In this document: positions 16,373-25,015 of the stretch, in pieces
Layout: each line of letters opens with the position of its first letter
How positions within the stretch are numbered: the stretch's first letter is position 1
From: Gp6-AA40 sp963741135
GTDB lineage: Bacteria > Acidobacteriota > Vicinamibacteria > Vicinamibacterales > UBA2999
Assembly (NCBI GenBank): GCA_963741135.1
Contig: CAVUHC010000006.1
Location: forward strand, 744,001-808,000
Direction of reading: 5' to 3'
Length of the DNA stretch: 64,000 bases
Notes under the pieces: generated by a model
The model's input: the letters and a program-made list of their open reading frames with translations, nothing else
The model's database searches: none
Told to the model about the DNA's origin: nothing
Program-made: the position numbers and the translations under genes

Positions 16373-17749
16373 GCGCCGTGCCTCGTCGATCCCGGCCTCG
16401 ACGGATGTGACCTCGCCGTCAAGCTGTTTTTCGTAGACCTGTTTGAGTATCTCGCCGACGCGCGGGCCAGGGGACAGGCCAAGCACCAGGAGGTGCCGTC
16501 CGAGGAGCAGCGGGGCAGGAGGGCGATGTTCGACGCCGAGCGCACGTGCGCGCTCGATGAACCAGTCCATCGCTGAACAATCGAAGTCGCCGGTCCGGCC
16601 GAGACAGTCCGCGCGCGCCAGCCGCGCGAGGAGTTCCAGGTCGACCTTCTGCGCCAGCCTGCGGAACGCACCATCGGTCACATGCGCGGCTTTCTTGAAG
16701 GCGCCGGGCTTCAGATGATGCGCGACCAGGCCGACGACCTGGCCGCGGACGTCGAAGCCGTCGATTGAGTGGATGTTCAGGCGATCGAGCAGCCTGAGCG
16801 CCGGCTCGACACCTGCCTGCTCGTGGTCGAGCGACCGGATGCGGCCATCGATACGCGCCGTCGTGGAAGGTTTTCCAAGGTCGTGGCAGACGGCGCCAAG
16901 CATCACGGTGACGCGGCGCGCGCGATCGAGGTCGCTATTCAGTTCGCCCGCCTTGTCGATCACCATGAGCGTATGCGTCCAGACGTCACCCTCCGGATGC
17001 CATTCCGGCTCCTGCTCGCATCCAACGAGTGGCAGGAGTTCGGGAAGCACACGCTCGATGACACCCAGATCCATTGCGAGGCTGAATCCAATCGACGGCT
17101 GCTCCGCCTGCAGCAGCAGTTTTTCGATCTCGCCCCAGATCCGCTCGGACGGCAGATCGTCGAGTGGCAGGCTGCGGCACACAGCGGCGGTCGACGCATC
17201 GAGCGTGAAATCGAATCGGGCCGCGAACTGCACCGCGCGCAGCACGCGCAGGCTGTCGTCGGAGAACGTGCGCGGATCGACGGCGCGCAGCCGCCGCCGC
17301 TCGAGATCGGCGCGGCCGTCGAATGGATCTTCGTACCGATCCGTCAGCGGGTCCCACGAGATGGCGTTGATCGTGAAGTCGCGGCGCCGGGCGGCGTCGG
17401 CGATCGACATCGAAGGATCGCCCTGCACGTCGAACCCCTTGTGGCCGCGGCCCTTCTTGGATTCGCGTCGTGGCAATGCGACATCGATCTCGCCATGGCT
17501 GCCGCCCGGGGGAGCCAGTTTGTAGACAGGAAAGCTCTGGCCGACGGTTTCGACGCGCCCGATCGGCGAGAGCAACTCGATCAGTCGATCCTGCGCGAGA
17601 CCGAATACCTCGATGTCGAGGTCTTTCGACGGCCGGCCGCGCAGGCGGTCGCGCACCCAGCCGCCGACGATCAGCGCGCGACCTCCAGCGTCTCGGGCGG
17701 CGAGCGCAATACGTCGCGCGACGTCGAGCGATGAGCCGGGTTCGGCCAC
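16316..17749 (-). CDS. cca: CCA tRNA nucleotidyltransferase / polynucleotide adenylyltransferase family with HD domain
   Basis: About 477 residues. The class II nucleotidyltransferase head has ALIVGGWVRDRLRGRPSKDLDIEVFG (the Asp pair binds metal), RRRDFTINAISWDP and RVLRAVQFAARFDF. A C-terminal HD phosphohydrolase-type domain follows (HTLMVIDKAGEL, VCHDLGKPSTT, VAHHLK). It adds or repairs the CCA end of tRNA. The GTG at 17749 (VAEPGSSLDVA) was chosen because homology begins just after it, although the frame stays open upstream to 18010. The last 15 residues are encoded by the heptad repeat and are probably not part of the ancestral protein. Confidence 0.88.
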   Translation of the reverse strand: MAEPGSSLDVARRIALAARDAGGRALIVGGWVRDRLRGRPSKDLDIEVFGLAQDRLIELLSPIGRVETVGQSFPVYKLAPPGGSHGEIDVALPRRESKKGRGHKGFDVQGDPSMSIADAARRRDFTINAISWDPLTDRYEDPFDGRADLERRRLRAVDPRTFSDDSLRVLRAVQFAARFDFTLDASTAAVCRSLPLDDLPSERIWGEIEKLLLQAEQPSIGFSLAMDLGVIERVLPELLPLVGCEQEPEWHPEGDVWTHTLMVIDKAGELNSDLDRARRVTVMLGAVCHDLGKPSTTARIDGRIRSLDHEQAGVEPALRLLDRLNIHSIDGFDVRGQVVGLVAHHLKPGAFKKAAHVTDGAFRRLAQKVDLELLARLARADCLGRTGDFDCSAMDWFIERARALGVEHRPPAPLLLGRHLLVLGLSPGPRVGEILKQVYEKQLDGEVTSVEAGIDEARRLLTPNSPNPYPLPPSPFP

Positions 17750-17837
17750 GCCGCGATTATCTGTTAACTGGTGCGGACAGAAAAAAGAGGGCCAGGTGAC
17801 GCCTGGTCCTCGTGGAGCGCGTGTGTGGCGTTGGCGT

Positions 17838-18116
17838 TCAGGCGACGCGGCGTTCGCGTACGAGCCGCATCCGGGCGATGCGCGGCGATTCCGTCGCGGT
17901 GGTTGACTGCGGCCGGCGATCGCTTCGAAGGTCCCAGCCTGGCGTTTCGTGGCCGCAGGACGTGCATTGCAGGGACATCCGCCCCCGCTCGAAATGCAGG
18001 AGCGAGTCATGCCCGTGGAGCCCGCAGATGAATTGCCGAAGCTGCTCGGCGGCGCGTGTCATGACGCCGGCGCCGGTCGGTGCTGCGGTCATCGTCTGCT
18101 GCGTGTCGGTAACCAT
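17838..18116 (-). CDS. Small zinc-ribbon-like protein
   Basis: 92 residues from the ATG at 18116 (MVTDTQQTM). The motif FICGLHGHDSLLHFERGR, then LQCTSCGHETPGWDL, contains two C-x2-H/C pairs suited to one zinc. The tail is basic. No function is known. The frame is open upstream to 18293 but that part lacks similarity. A near-consensus sigma-54 box lies upstream (18210-18226). Confidence 0.6.
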   Translation of the reverse strand: MVTDTQQTMTAAPTGAGVMTRAAEQLRQFICGLHGHDSLLHFERGRMSLQCTSCGHETPGWDLRSDRRPQSTTATESPRIARMRLVRERRVA

Positions 18117-18209
18117 TGCCGTGATTCCCCTTTTCTGAGTAACCACTGGTAAGACGCTGGATTGCGTGTCGCCGTTTCCAGGGACTCTTTTTTCAGCTAT
18201 AGCCCGGCA

Positions 18210-18226
18210 TTTCAAGAGCGGTGCCA
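18210..18226 (-). promoter_or_regulatory. Possible weak sigma-54-like box
   Basis: The minus strand reads TGGCACCGCTCTTGAA. The -24 half is perfect, but the -12 half ends TTGA instead of TTGC, and the GC is almost invariant in working promoters. It lies about 95 bp upstream of the small zinc-ribbon gene. Confidence 0.25.
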
Positions 18227-18468
18227 CGGCCCGACCGTATCGGAATAAGCCCGTCAGTGAATGAATAACGAATCGGACGCGAAAACCGAACATCTGCGCA
18301 TTCGATTTGTCCTTCGCCGAGGAGACATCAATGACGGGATTCCATCAGTCGCTGTCTGAAGTGTGAACGGTTCGTGTGTATCTCTTGAAGTGTTACGCGA
18401 GAAATGCTGCGGAAACCCGCAGCACTCAGGGCGCTGTTGCCGTTTTGCGATGCTGCAGAGGTTGGCCG

Positions 18469-19401
18469 CTACTCCTCCTTGAGGATCCCGCGGATTACAA
18501 ATCCGAGATTCGCTGGCCGCTCGCCGAGCCGACGCATGAAATAAGGGAACCATTCGCGGCCGAATGGGACGTACACGCGCATCCGGTAGCCCCTTTTCAC
18601 CAAAGACGCCTGCAGATCGCGCCGTATCCCGTAGAGCATCTGGAACTCGAATCGATCCTTCGCGATTCCTCGCTTTGCGGCGTATTTCTCTGTCGCTTCC
18701 ACCAGCGTCGGGTCATGCGTGCCGAAGGCAGGGTAGGTTCCCGAATCGAGGAGTATGCGCATCAGTCGGATGAAGGCCGTATCGACGTCTGCCTTATGTT
18801 GAGAGGCGGCCGTTGGCGGCTCCTTGTATGCGCCTTTGACCAGCCGGACACGCGCCCCAAGCTCATTCATGCGTGTGACGTCCTGCTCGGTGCGATAGAG
18901 CGCCGCCTGCAGGGCGATGCCGATATTCCGGTACTCCTGCTGCCACAGCGTCTCGAAAATATCGAGCGTGAGCTGCGTCCACGGCGAGTTCTCCATGTCG
19001 ATGCGGACGAAGAATCCGTGCTTCCGGGCTGGCTCGAGGATGCGCCGCAGGTTGTCGACGCACGTCGCGCGGTCCACGCCCGCGCCGAGCTGTGTCAGCT
19101 TGAGCGAGATATTCCGCTCGATCCCGGAGACGAGGATGACCTCGAGGAGACGGACGTACTCACGCGTGGCCGCGTCGGCTTCTTCGAGCGTCCTCACGCT
19201 CTCGCCGAGGTAGTCGAGGGTGAGGAGCAGGCCCTGAGCCTGGATGCTGCGAGCCGCGTCGACCGCTTCCTCGATCGTTTCGCCGGCGATAAAGCGGCGC
19301 GCGAAGCCTCCGGGCGACCGCATGCCGTATGTCGACGCAAGACGCTTGAGCACGGCACAGTTCGACAGGGCGTAAAACAGTGATTTCGCACCCGCGTACA
19401 T
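18469..19401 (-). CDS. Proline dehydrogenase
   Basis: 310 residues of the FAD-dependent PRODH barrel, oxidising L-proline to pyrroline-5-carboxylate. Visible are NISLKLTQLG, RIDMENSPW (with YRNIGIALQAALYRTEQD), RLVKGAYKEP, FGTHDPTLVEAT, FQMLYGIRRDLQ and the C-terminal VPFGREWFPYFMRRLGERPAN. This is the monofunctional form without the aldehyde dehydrogenase domain of PutA. The intact frame ends just after GFVIRGILKEE. Upstream is the PlsB-like gene on the same strand, separated by a strong hairpin. Confidence 0.92.
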   Translation of the reverse strand: MYAGAKSLFYALSNCAVLKRLASTYGMRSPGGFARRFIAGETIEEAVDAARSIQAQGLLLTLDYLGESVRTLEEADAATREYVRLLEVILVSGIERNISLKLTQLGAGVDRATCVDNLRRILEPARKHGFFVRIDMENSPWTQLTLDIFETLWQQEYRNIGIALQAALYRTEQDVTRMNELGARVRLVKGAYKEPPTAASQHKADVDTAFIRLMRILLDSGTYPAFGTHDPTLVEATEKYAAKRGIAKDRFEFQMLYGIRRDLQASLVKRGYRMRVYVPFGREWFPYFMRRLGERPANLGFVIRGILKEE

Positions 19402-19413
19402 CAGACGTGTCCT

Positions 19414-19478
19414 CGAGGCGGGTCCAAGAGGGCCCGCCCTCCACGGCCCGGAGGCCGGGTCCTTTTGGACCCGCCTCG
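19414..19478. terminator. Large hairpin between the PlsB-like gene and proline dehydrogenase
   Basis: The outer arms CGAGGCGGGTCCAA and TTGGACCCGCCTCG pair perfectly (14 bp). The 37-nt interior is itself GC-rich and partly self-complementary (GGGCCCGCCCT, GGCCCGGAGGCCGGGTCC). It lacks a T-run. It lies between two minus-strand genes and shares the GGCGGGTC core with the terminator at 12719. Confidence 0.65.
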
Positions 19479-19482
19479 GTGA

Positions 19483-20607
19483 TCAATGAGTTCGGCGAGA
19501 AGGGGACGCGAGCAGGTGGTCAAGCGTGCGGGCGTAGTAGCGGAGGACATTGCGGTCGCGGACACGGATACATCCTCGCTCAGCAACGATGATGCCGCGG
19601 GCCTCCAGTGGCTCGATCGCCTCCGCCATCGCCTCGGCGCCGGTCTGAACGCCGAGATTGGCGCCCGCTGATCGCAGCGTATCGAGCACCGCGTCTGCGC
19701 GCGACTCGAGCTCGCGGCGCGTGATCGACGGCCGCATCGCGTTGGCAATTACCGCGGTCGGGAGCACCTTATGCAGCCGCCCGATCGCGGCCATGATCGC
19801 GTGCGCCAGATCCAGAACGTCGCGACGCGAGTTCGGGTCGACCCCGTCGATTGAGAGCGGCTTGCCGAACGTGACGATCGCGCGCGAGCGATAGCCGACC
19901 GCGTAGCGCACCATCTCGGCGAGCTCGCGGCTGAATGGCCGCTGCGTCCGCTTCACGCGCTGGCGGGCGAGGACGTGATCCTCGAGCACGAAGTCGTACG
20001 CCACCGCCGTCGGGACGATCACCATCGGCGACACGTCCGCGTACAGCGCGGCGTGCAGCAGTCCTGTCTTCGGGCTCTTCAGATCGCCGCTGTAGCTGCG
20101 GCCCCCCTCCGGATAGAAGAACAGGTCGTGCCGCCGAAGCAGCTCCGCCACGTACGCCTTCAGCGTGATCAGGTACGCCGGATCCTTCGTGTTGCGGCGG
20201 ACCGGCATCGCGCCGGTGACGTGACGATGCAGCAGACCGAGCGGGCCGCCGAAGAGATTGATGCCCGCGGCAATGATCGGCGGGCGTATGCCGTTGTCGT
20301 CGAGCACGAGCGGCTCGGCAAGATAGTCGGTGTGGCTCTTGTGATTCGACGCGTAGACGACACGGCCCGCGCGTGTGGCGGCCCTGACGATCTCGACGTT
20401 CTCGCCGAGCCGCTCGATCTTGCGCAGGATCGGATAGAGCGGATGCTTGAGCGCGCGATAGATCGAATACCGTTGCGTCGTCCGCAGCTCGTCGAGGTAC
20501 CCGTGGATGCGCTCCCGCGCTGCGCGCCCACCGTGGCTGCCCTGCAGATAACGCTCGATTTCGTCCCGTGACAGGACCGCCTGGGTGATCTCGTCGAGCA
20601 TCGACAA
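19483..20607 (-). CDS. PlsB/PlsC-type glycerol-3-phosphate acyltransferase
   Basis: 374 residues. The acyltransferase motif I is ASNHKSHTDYLAEPLVL (His and Asp of HX4D at about residue 88), motif III is LFFYPEGGRSYSGDLKSPKTG, and motif IV is VIVPTAVAYDFVLED. The length and the G-R-S-Y-SG pattern fit a soluble PlsB-like domain more than a short PlsC. It should acylate glycerol 3-phosphate or lysophosphatidate in membrane lipid synthesis. The basic N-terminal half has no clear membrane segment. The start at 20607 is preceded by GTATAGTCGCC, with a possible -10 TATAGT. Confidence 0.85.
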   Translation of the reverse strand: MSMLDEITQAVLSRDEIERYLQGSHGGRAARERIHGYLDELRTTQRYSIYRALKHPLYPILRKIERLGENVEIVRAATRAGRVVYASNHKSHTDYLAEPLVLDDNGIRPPIIAAGINLFGGPLGLLHRHVTGAMPVRRNTKDPAYLITLKAYVAELLRRHDLFFYPEGGRSYSGDLKSPKTGLLHAALYADVSPMVIVPTAVAYDFVLEDHVLARQRVKRTQRPFSRELAEMVRYAVGYRSRAIVTFGKPLSIDGVDPNSRRDVLDLAHAIMAAIGRLHKVLPTAVIANAMRPSITRRELESRADAVLDTLRSAGANLGVQTGAEAMAEAIEPLEARGIIVAERGCIRVRDRNVLRYYARTLDHLLASPSRRTH

Positions 20608-20633
20608 CGGCGACTATACCACCCCTAAACAGG

Positions 20634-20692
20634 TTCGAAGTTCAAAGTGTGAAGTTCGACGTCAGTTCGAAGGAGGTCATCAGGACGTTCGA
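20634..20692. repeat. GTTCGAA heptad repeat
   Basis: GTTCGAA GTTCAAA GTGTGAA is followed by GTTCGAC and a further GTTCGAA, then a partial reverse copy (ACTCCGAACTG). The period is 7, as in the other repeats of the window, but the word is different. It fills the gap between the PlsB-like gene start and the stop of the dehydrogenase on its left, and would lie upstream of the PlsB-like promoter. Confidence 0.65.
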
Positions 20693-20715
20693 CGCACTCC
20701 GAACTGTGGCGGCCG

Positions 20716-21724
20716 TCAGACCGCAAGGCGCCGGCAGATGGCGGTGGTGAATTCGGTTGTGCTCGCGGTGCCGCCGAGATCACGCGTGCGGACCTTGTCG
20801 TCGGTCAGCACGGCGCCAAGCGCTTTCATGATCCGATCGGCCATCGGTGCTTCGCCGATGTGCCGCAGCATGAGCAGCGCGGACAGCAGCAGTGCCATGG
20901 GGTTGGCGAGGTTGCGACCGGCGATATCCGGCGCGCTGCCGTGCACCGCTTCGAAGACACCGATCTCGACGCCGAGGTTCGCGGCAGGCACGACGCCGAG
21001 TCCGCCGACGAGGCCCGCACAGAGATCCGACACGATGTCGCCGTACAGGTTCGGCATGACCAGCAGGTCGAACTGCTCGGGCTTCATCACGAGGTGCATG
21101 CACGCCGCGTCCACAATCCGGTCGTCCTGCATGATGTCCGGATACAGCGCCGCCGACGTTCTGGACGCACTTCAGGAAAAGGCCATCACCAAGCTTCATG
21201 ATGTTTGCCTTGTGCACCGCCGTGACGCGCCTGCGGCCGTGCCGCCGCGCGTACTCGAACGCGAACGCCGCGATGCGCGTCGACGCCTTCTCGGTGATGA
21301 TCTTCAGGCTCTCGACGACGCCAGGAACGACTTCGTGCTCGAGGCCGGAGTAGAGGTCCTCGGTGTTCTCCCGCACGATGACGAGATCAACGCCTTCGTA
21401 CCGCGACGGGACCGACGGAATGTTCCAGACCGGTCGAAGATTCGCGAAGAGCTCCAGCGCCTGTCGAAGGCCCACATTCACGCTCGTGAAGCCGCCGCCA
21501 ACCGGCGTCGTCACCGGCCCCTTGAGCGCTACCTTGTTCCGCGTAATCGAGTCGAGCAGCTCCACCGGCAGCGTGGATCCGTGTTGCTCGAGTGCGGTCG
21601 CGCCGGCCGCGTACGATTCCCACTCGACATCGAGCCCCGCGGTCTCGACGATCTTGACGACGGCGCTGCTGATTTCCGGGCCGATGCCATCGCCGGCGAT
21701 CAGCGTGATGCGATGCGTAGCCAT
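20716..21724 (-). CDS. icd: NAD-dependent isocitrate dehydrogenase family, one frameshift
   Basis: About 335 residues of the isocitrate/isopropylmalate dehydrogenase family: ITLIAGDGIGPEIS, VIVRENTEDLYSGLEHEV, TAVHKANIMKLGDGLF, VMPNLYGDIVSDLCAGLVGGLG, EAVHGSAPDIAGRNLANP. The ENTEDLYSGLEHE segment and short length favour NAD-dependent isocitrate dehydrogenase, which decarboxylates isocitrate to 2-oxoglutarate, over isopropylmalate dehydrogenase. The frame changes once, near 21150, inside a conserved stretch. It is the last gene of a possible minus-strand run (HPt, kinase, DUF4149, icd) with gaps of about 30 bp. Confidence 0.88.
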
Positions 21725-21754
21725 TCAGCGTTCGCCATCCGCATTTCCCATCGG

Positions 21755-22243
21755 CTATTCCCTCGCCTCCCAATAGAGCAGCACCAGCGCGGCCGCGATG
21801 TTGAACATCATGAGGCGTGTGGAGAGCACGTGCAGCGCGTCGAAGCGGGCGCGCCGATTGTCACCCGCCGGAAGCCGCGACGGGAGTCCGCCCGCTTCCA
21901 CCTGCACCGCTTCGATCCGGTGCAGGACGACCATGCCCGAATAGAGCGCGACCGCGAGCATGACCGTCGCGATGATCGCGCGCACACCGACGTGCGCTGG
22001 TCGGGGACCGAGTACGCGCATCGCCGTCAGCGTGACGAGGAGCAGGCCGCCGGCGATGTAGGCGATGTAGTGGAAGCGGGCCAGCGTCGCGCCGAACACG
22101 GTACCCGCGAGCTCGCGGCCGGTTGCCGGCACGCTGGCCTGCAGCACCTGAAACGTCGTCGGCGCTACCACAGCGCCCAGAATGACCATTCCGCCCAGCC
22201 AGACGACGAGCGCGAGCACGTAGACATACCGGAGGGCGAGCAT
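21755..22243 (-). CDS. DUF4149-type integral membrane protein
   Basis: 162 residues with four predicted membrane segments: YVYVLALVVWLGGMVILGAV, YIAYIAGGLLLVTLTAM, IIATVMLAVALYSGMVVL and the C-terminal MMFNIAAALVLLYWEA. The pattern W-x-G-G-M in helix 1 and the polar loop with RFDALHVLS match DUF4149/TMEM205-like proteins. No function is established. It is 30 bp from the histidine kinase stop and 30 bp from the isocitrate dehydrogenase start, which suggests co-transcription. Confidence 0.75.
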   Translation of the reverse strand: MLALRYVYVLALVVWLGGMVILGAVVAPTTFQVLQASVPATGRELAGTVFGATLARFHYIAYIAGGLLLVTLTAMRVLGPRPAHVGVRAIIATVMLAVALYSGMVVLHRIEAVQVEAGGLPSRLPAGDNRRARFDALHVLSTRLMMFNIAAALVLLYWEARE

Positions 22244-22273
22244 CAGAGGATTATAGTTTGGGGGGTGCGTGGC

Positions 22274-24589
22274 CTATGCCGGGCGAGCTTCAAGGCACTC
22301 GCGCACCGATCTCGCGAGCGCGGTGGCGGTAAACGGCTTCGGCAGGAAGCACGTGGCCTCATCGAGCACGCCTTGATGCACGATCGCCTGGTCAGCATAG
22401 CCCGACATGTAGAGCACTTTCGATTCCGGGTGCTGCTGTTGAAGTAGCGTGGCCATGGTGCGGCCGTTCATATCGGGAAGCACGACATCGGTCAGGATGA
22501 GGTCGATCTCTCCCGCGCGTGCGTTCGCGAACTCGATCGCCTGCCGCGGGTCCGCCAGCGCGTGAACGGTGTAGCCGTAGCTCTCCAGCACACGGTGAGC
22601 AAACTTGCGGACGACGTCTTCGTCCTCGACCAGGAGAATCGTCCCCTCGCCCCCGAGCGGCCGCTGACCGTCCGGCGTCGGTTGCCGGACCGCTTCGACC
22701 TCATCTGTCCGTGGCAGGTAGACCTTGAAGGTCGTGCCTCGTCCCCGCTCGCTCTGCACGTGAATGTGGCCTCCGCTCTGTTTCGCGATGCCATACACCG
22801 TTGCGAGACCGAGGCCGGTCCCTTTTCCTGTCGGCTTCGTCGTGAAGAACGGCTCGAACACGCGCTTCCGGGTCGCGGCATCCATCCCGTCGCCGGTGTC
22901 GCTCACCGCGAGCAGCACGTACGGACCGGGGGTTACGTACGGATACTCCCGCGCGTACGCCTGGTCCAGTACAACATCGGCCGTCTCGATCGTCAGCCGC
23001 CCTCCCTCAGGCATCGCGTCCCGCGCGTTCACCGCGAGGTTCATGAGCACCTGCTCCATCTGCAGCCGATCGGCCTTCACGTGACCGCGGTTCCAGGTGA
23101 TCGCCCGGAGATCGATGTTTTCACCGATGAGCCGCCGCAACATCGGGATGATCCCGCTGACGACTCCGCCGAGGTGAAGCACACGCGTCGTCAGGATCTG
23201 CTTGCGGCTGAACGCGAGGAGTTGCTGGGTCAGCGCGGCGGCGCGCTGGCCGGCGCTTCTAATCTCCTCGATGTTGTCCCGATGTGCGTCGTCCACTCGC
23301 AGTTCGCCGAGCACGAGTTCGGCATTCCCCAGAATCGCGGTGAGCATGTTGTTGAAGTCGTGCGCCACGCCGCCCGCGACCTGGCCGACCGCCTCCATCT
23401 TCTGGGCCTGTCGGAGCTGGTCTTCGAGCAGCCTCCGCTCCGTGATGTCGGCCGTCACCCCGGTGCCGCGGATCGGGGCGCCTGCCTCGTCGTAGAAGAA
23501 CTGCGCCGTTGACGTGATCCAGCGCTCGGTCCGATCCGGCGCGATCGTTCGATACTGATATTCGGTTGCCGTGCGGTCGCGCTTGGCCTTTTCGATTGCT
23601 CGCAGAACGCGTTCGCGATCGTCGGGATGAATGCAGTCGAAGAAGGCCTGAAGCGTTCTTCCGAAGGTCCCCGGCGCGAGACCGTGCATCACCTCGTTTG
23701 TCTCGGACCAATAGGCAACCTTCGTCGTGACGTTGGCCTCCCAGATTCCCACGCGCGAGGCCTCGAGCGCGAACCGCATGCGCTTCTCGCTCTCCTCGAG
23801 GGCGCAATCCGCGCGCCGCCGCTCGCTGATGTCGCGGCAAATCGCCGAGACCCCTGTCACCGTTCCAGCGGCGTTCCGCACCGGGGACAGGGTGAGCGAA
23901 ACCGGGACCGTCGACCCATCCTTGCGGCGCCGCTCCGTTTCGTAGTGGGCAAGGCGCTCGCCCCGCTGCAGTCGCGCGAAGAGGTCCGGCAATTCTGCCG
24001 CGCGCTCGGCCGGAATGAACAGGGAGAGGTGCTGGCCGATCGCTTCTTCGCGGTCATAGCCGTACACCAGTGCGGCCGCGGCGTTCCAGCTGACGACAAT
24101 ACCGTCTACGGTGCCGACGATCGCGTCTTCGCAATCCTCGACGATCGCCGCGAGGAGGTTTCGCTCGGTTTCGGCGCGCGCCGCGCGGTCGGTGACGTCG
24201 TGACAGGACTCGAGGATCGCCGGTCGGCCCGCATACGTGACCGTGTGCGAGGCGATCTCGGCATTGATGATTTCGCCTGTCTTCAGCCGGTGCCGCTGCG
24301 TCCGCGCCGGCTTCCACGCGCCGCGGCCGGCGTTGATGTCGGCCGTCATATCCGCCACGTCCTCCGACGAACAGATGTCCGCGATGCGCAGCGCGAGGAA
24401 CTCGGCGTGCGAGTAGCCGTAGCGCCGGACAGCCGCCTCGTTGACGTCGAGGAATGCGAGCGTTTCCGCGTCGAACACCCACAAGGGGTGCGGATTCTGC
24501 CCGAATAGCGCCTGACAGAGGTCGGGCGACATCCTCAACCCGCCTTCGGCATCCTGCCGTTCGCGATCGAGGGTCGGCGCGGCGGTCAT
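22274..24589 (-). CDS. Hybrid histidine kinase (three PAS, HisKA of HDFNN type, HATPase, REC)
   Basis: 771 residues, cytoplasmic (no membrane segment). Three PAS domains cover roughly residues 20-135, 140-260 and 265-385 (the last ends GTGVTADITERR). The phosphoacceptor His is in GGVAHDFNNMLTAILG (about 408). The ATPase has NLAVNARDAMPEGG, DTGDGMD and TGKGTGLGLATVYG. The C-terminal receiver shows ILLVEDED, LILTDVVLPDMNG (phospho-Asp) and FLPKPF. Its ATG overlaps the stop of the HPt gene (ATGA), so the two are translated together, and the HPt is the natural partner for the receiver. The signal sensed by the PAS domains is unknown. Confidence 0.93.
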   Translation of the reverse strand: MTAAPTLDRERQDAEGGLRMSPDLCQALFGQNPHPLWVFDAETLAFLDVNEAAVRRYGYSHAEFLALRIADICSSEDVADMTADINAGRGAWKPARTQRHRLKTGEIINAEIASHTVTYAGRPAILESCHDVTDRAARAETERNLLAAIVEDCEDAIVGTVDGIVVSWNAAAALVYGYDREEAIGQHLSLFIPAERAAELPDLFARLQRGERLAHYETERRRKDGSTVPVSLTLSPVRNAAGTVTGVSAICRDISERRRADCALEESEKRMRFALEASRVGIWEANVTTKVAYWSETNEVMHGLAPGTFGRTLQAFFDCIHPDDRERVLRAIEKAKRDRTATEYQYRTIAPDRTERWITSTAQFFYDEAGAPIRGTGVTADITERRLLEDQLRQAQKMEAVGQVAGGVAHDFNNMLTAILGNAELVLGELRVDDAHRDNIEEIRSAGQRAAALTQQLLAFSRKQILTTRVLHLGGVVSGIIPMLRRLIGENIDLRAITWNRGHVKADRLQMEQVLMNLAVNARDAMPEGGRLTIETADVVLDQAYAREYPYVTPGPYVLLAVSDTGDGMDAATRKRVFEPFFTTKPTGKGTGLGLATVYGIAKQSGGHIHVQSERGRGTTFKVYLPRTDEVEAVRQPTPDGQRPLGGEGTILLVEDEDVVRKFAHRVLESYGYTVHALADPRQAIEFANARAGEIDLILTDVVLPDMNGRTMATLLQQQHPESKVLYMSGYADQAIVHQGVLDEATCFLPKPFTATALARSVRECLEARPA

Positions 24590-24984
24590 GGGAGAGTCCT
24601 CGCGGCCGCGAGCTCGGCGACGAGTTGATTCATGTCTGTTTCAAGGAATTCGAACTCGAGCGCCGCCGTATCGAGATCGTTCTCTCGCGCGAGCGCCTCG
24701 AGTCGATTCGCCCGACCGACGACGTTCGGGGCGCCGAAATTGCCGGCCGATCCTTTCAACGCATGGGCGGCTCTATACAGGGTTTCCGCGTCGCGGTCCG
24801 CGAGCGCGCGCCGTACGGCCTCGACCCGCTGCGGCGCGTCCTCGAAAAATACGTCGATCAGCTCCAGAAGCAGATCGCGATCGCCCTCCATGAGCGCCAG
24901 TAGCTCGTTATAGCGGTCGCTCGGTGACGCGGCGTTCTGCATGATGAGTTGAATTCCGGCCATGTGTCCGTTCGGTCCCTTCAA
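24586..24984 (-). CDS. HPt histidine phosphotransfer protein
   Basis: 132 residues (or 125 if it starts at MAGIQLIMQ). It is a four-helix HPt domain with the phospho-His in YRAAHALKGSAGNFGA, preceded by ELLALMEGDRDLLLELIDVFFEDAPQR, typical of this family. It should carry phosphate between the receivers of the hybrid kinases and a final regulator. It lies between two hybrid kinase genes and overlaps the next start by 4 bp (ATGA). Confidence 0.9.
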   Translation of the reverse strand: MKGPNGHMAGIQLIMQNAASPSDRYNELLALMEGDRDLLLELIDVFFEDAPQRVEAVRRALADRDAETLYRAAHALKGSAGNFGAPNVVGRANRLEALARENDLDTAALEFEFLETDMNQLVAELAAARTLP

Positions 24985-25015
24985 TGAGCGTTGAAACTCG
25001 GGTCGAGTGACGCGT

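Noticed and set aside
18210..18226. Full sigma-54 promoter for the small zinc-ribbon gene
   Set aside because: The -12 element ends TTGA; the GC dinucleotide is needed in almost all known cases. Kept only as a weak feature.
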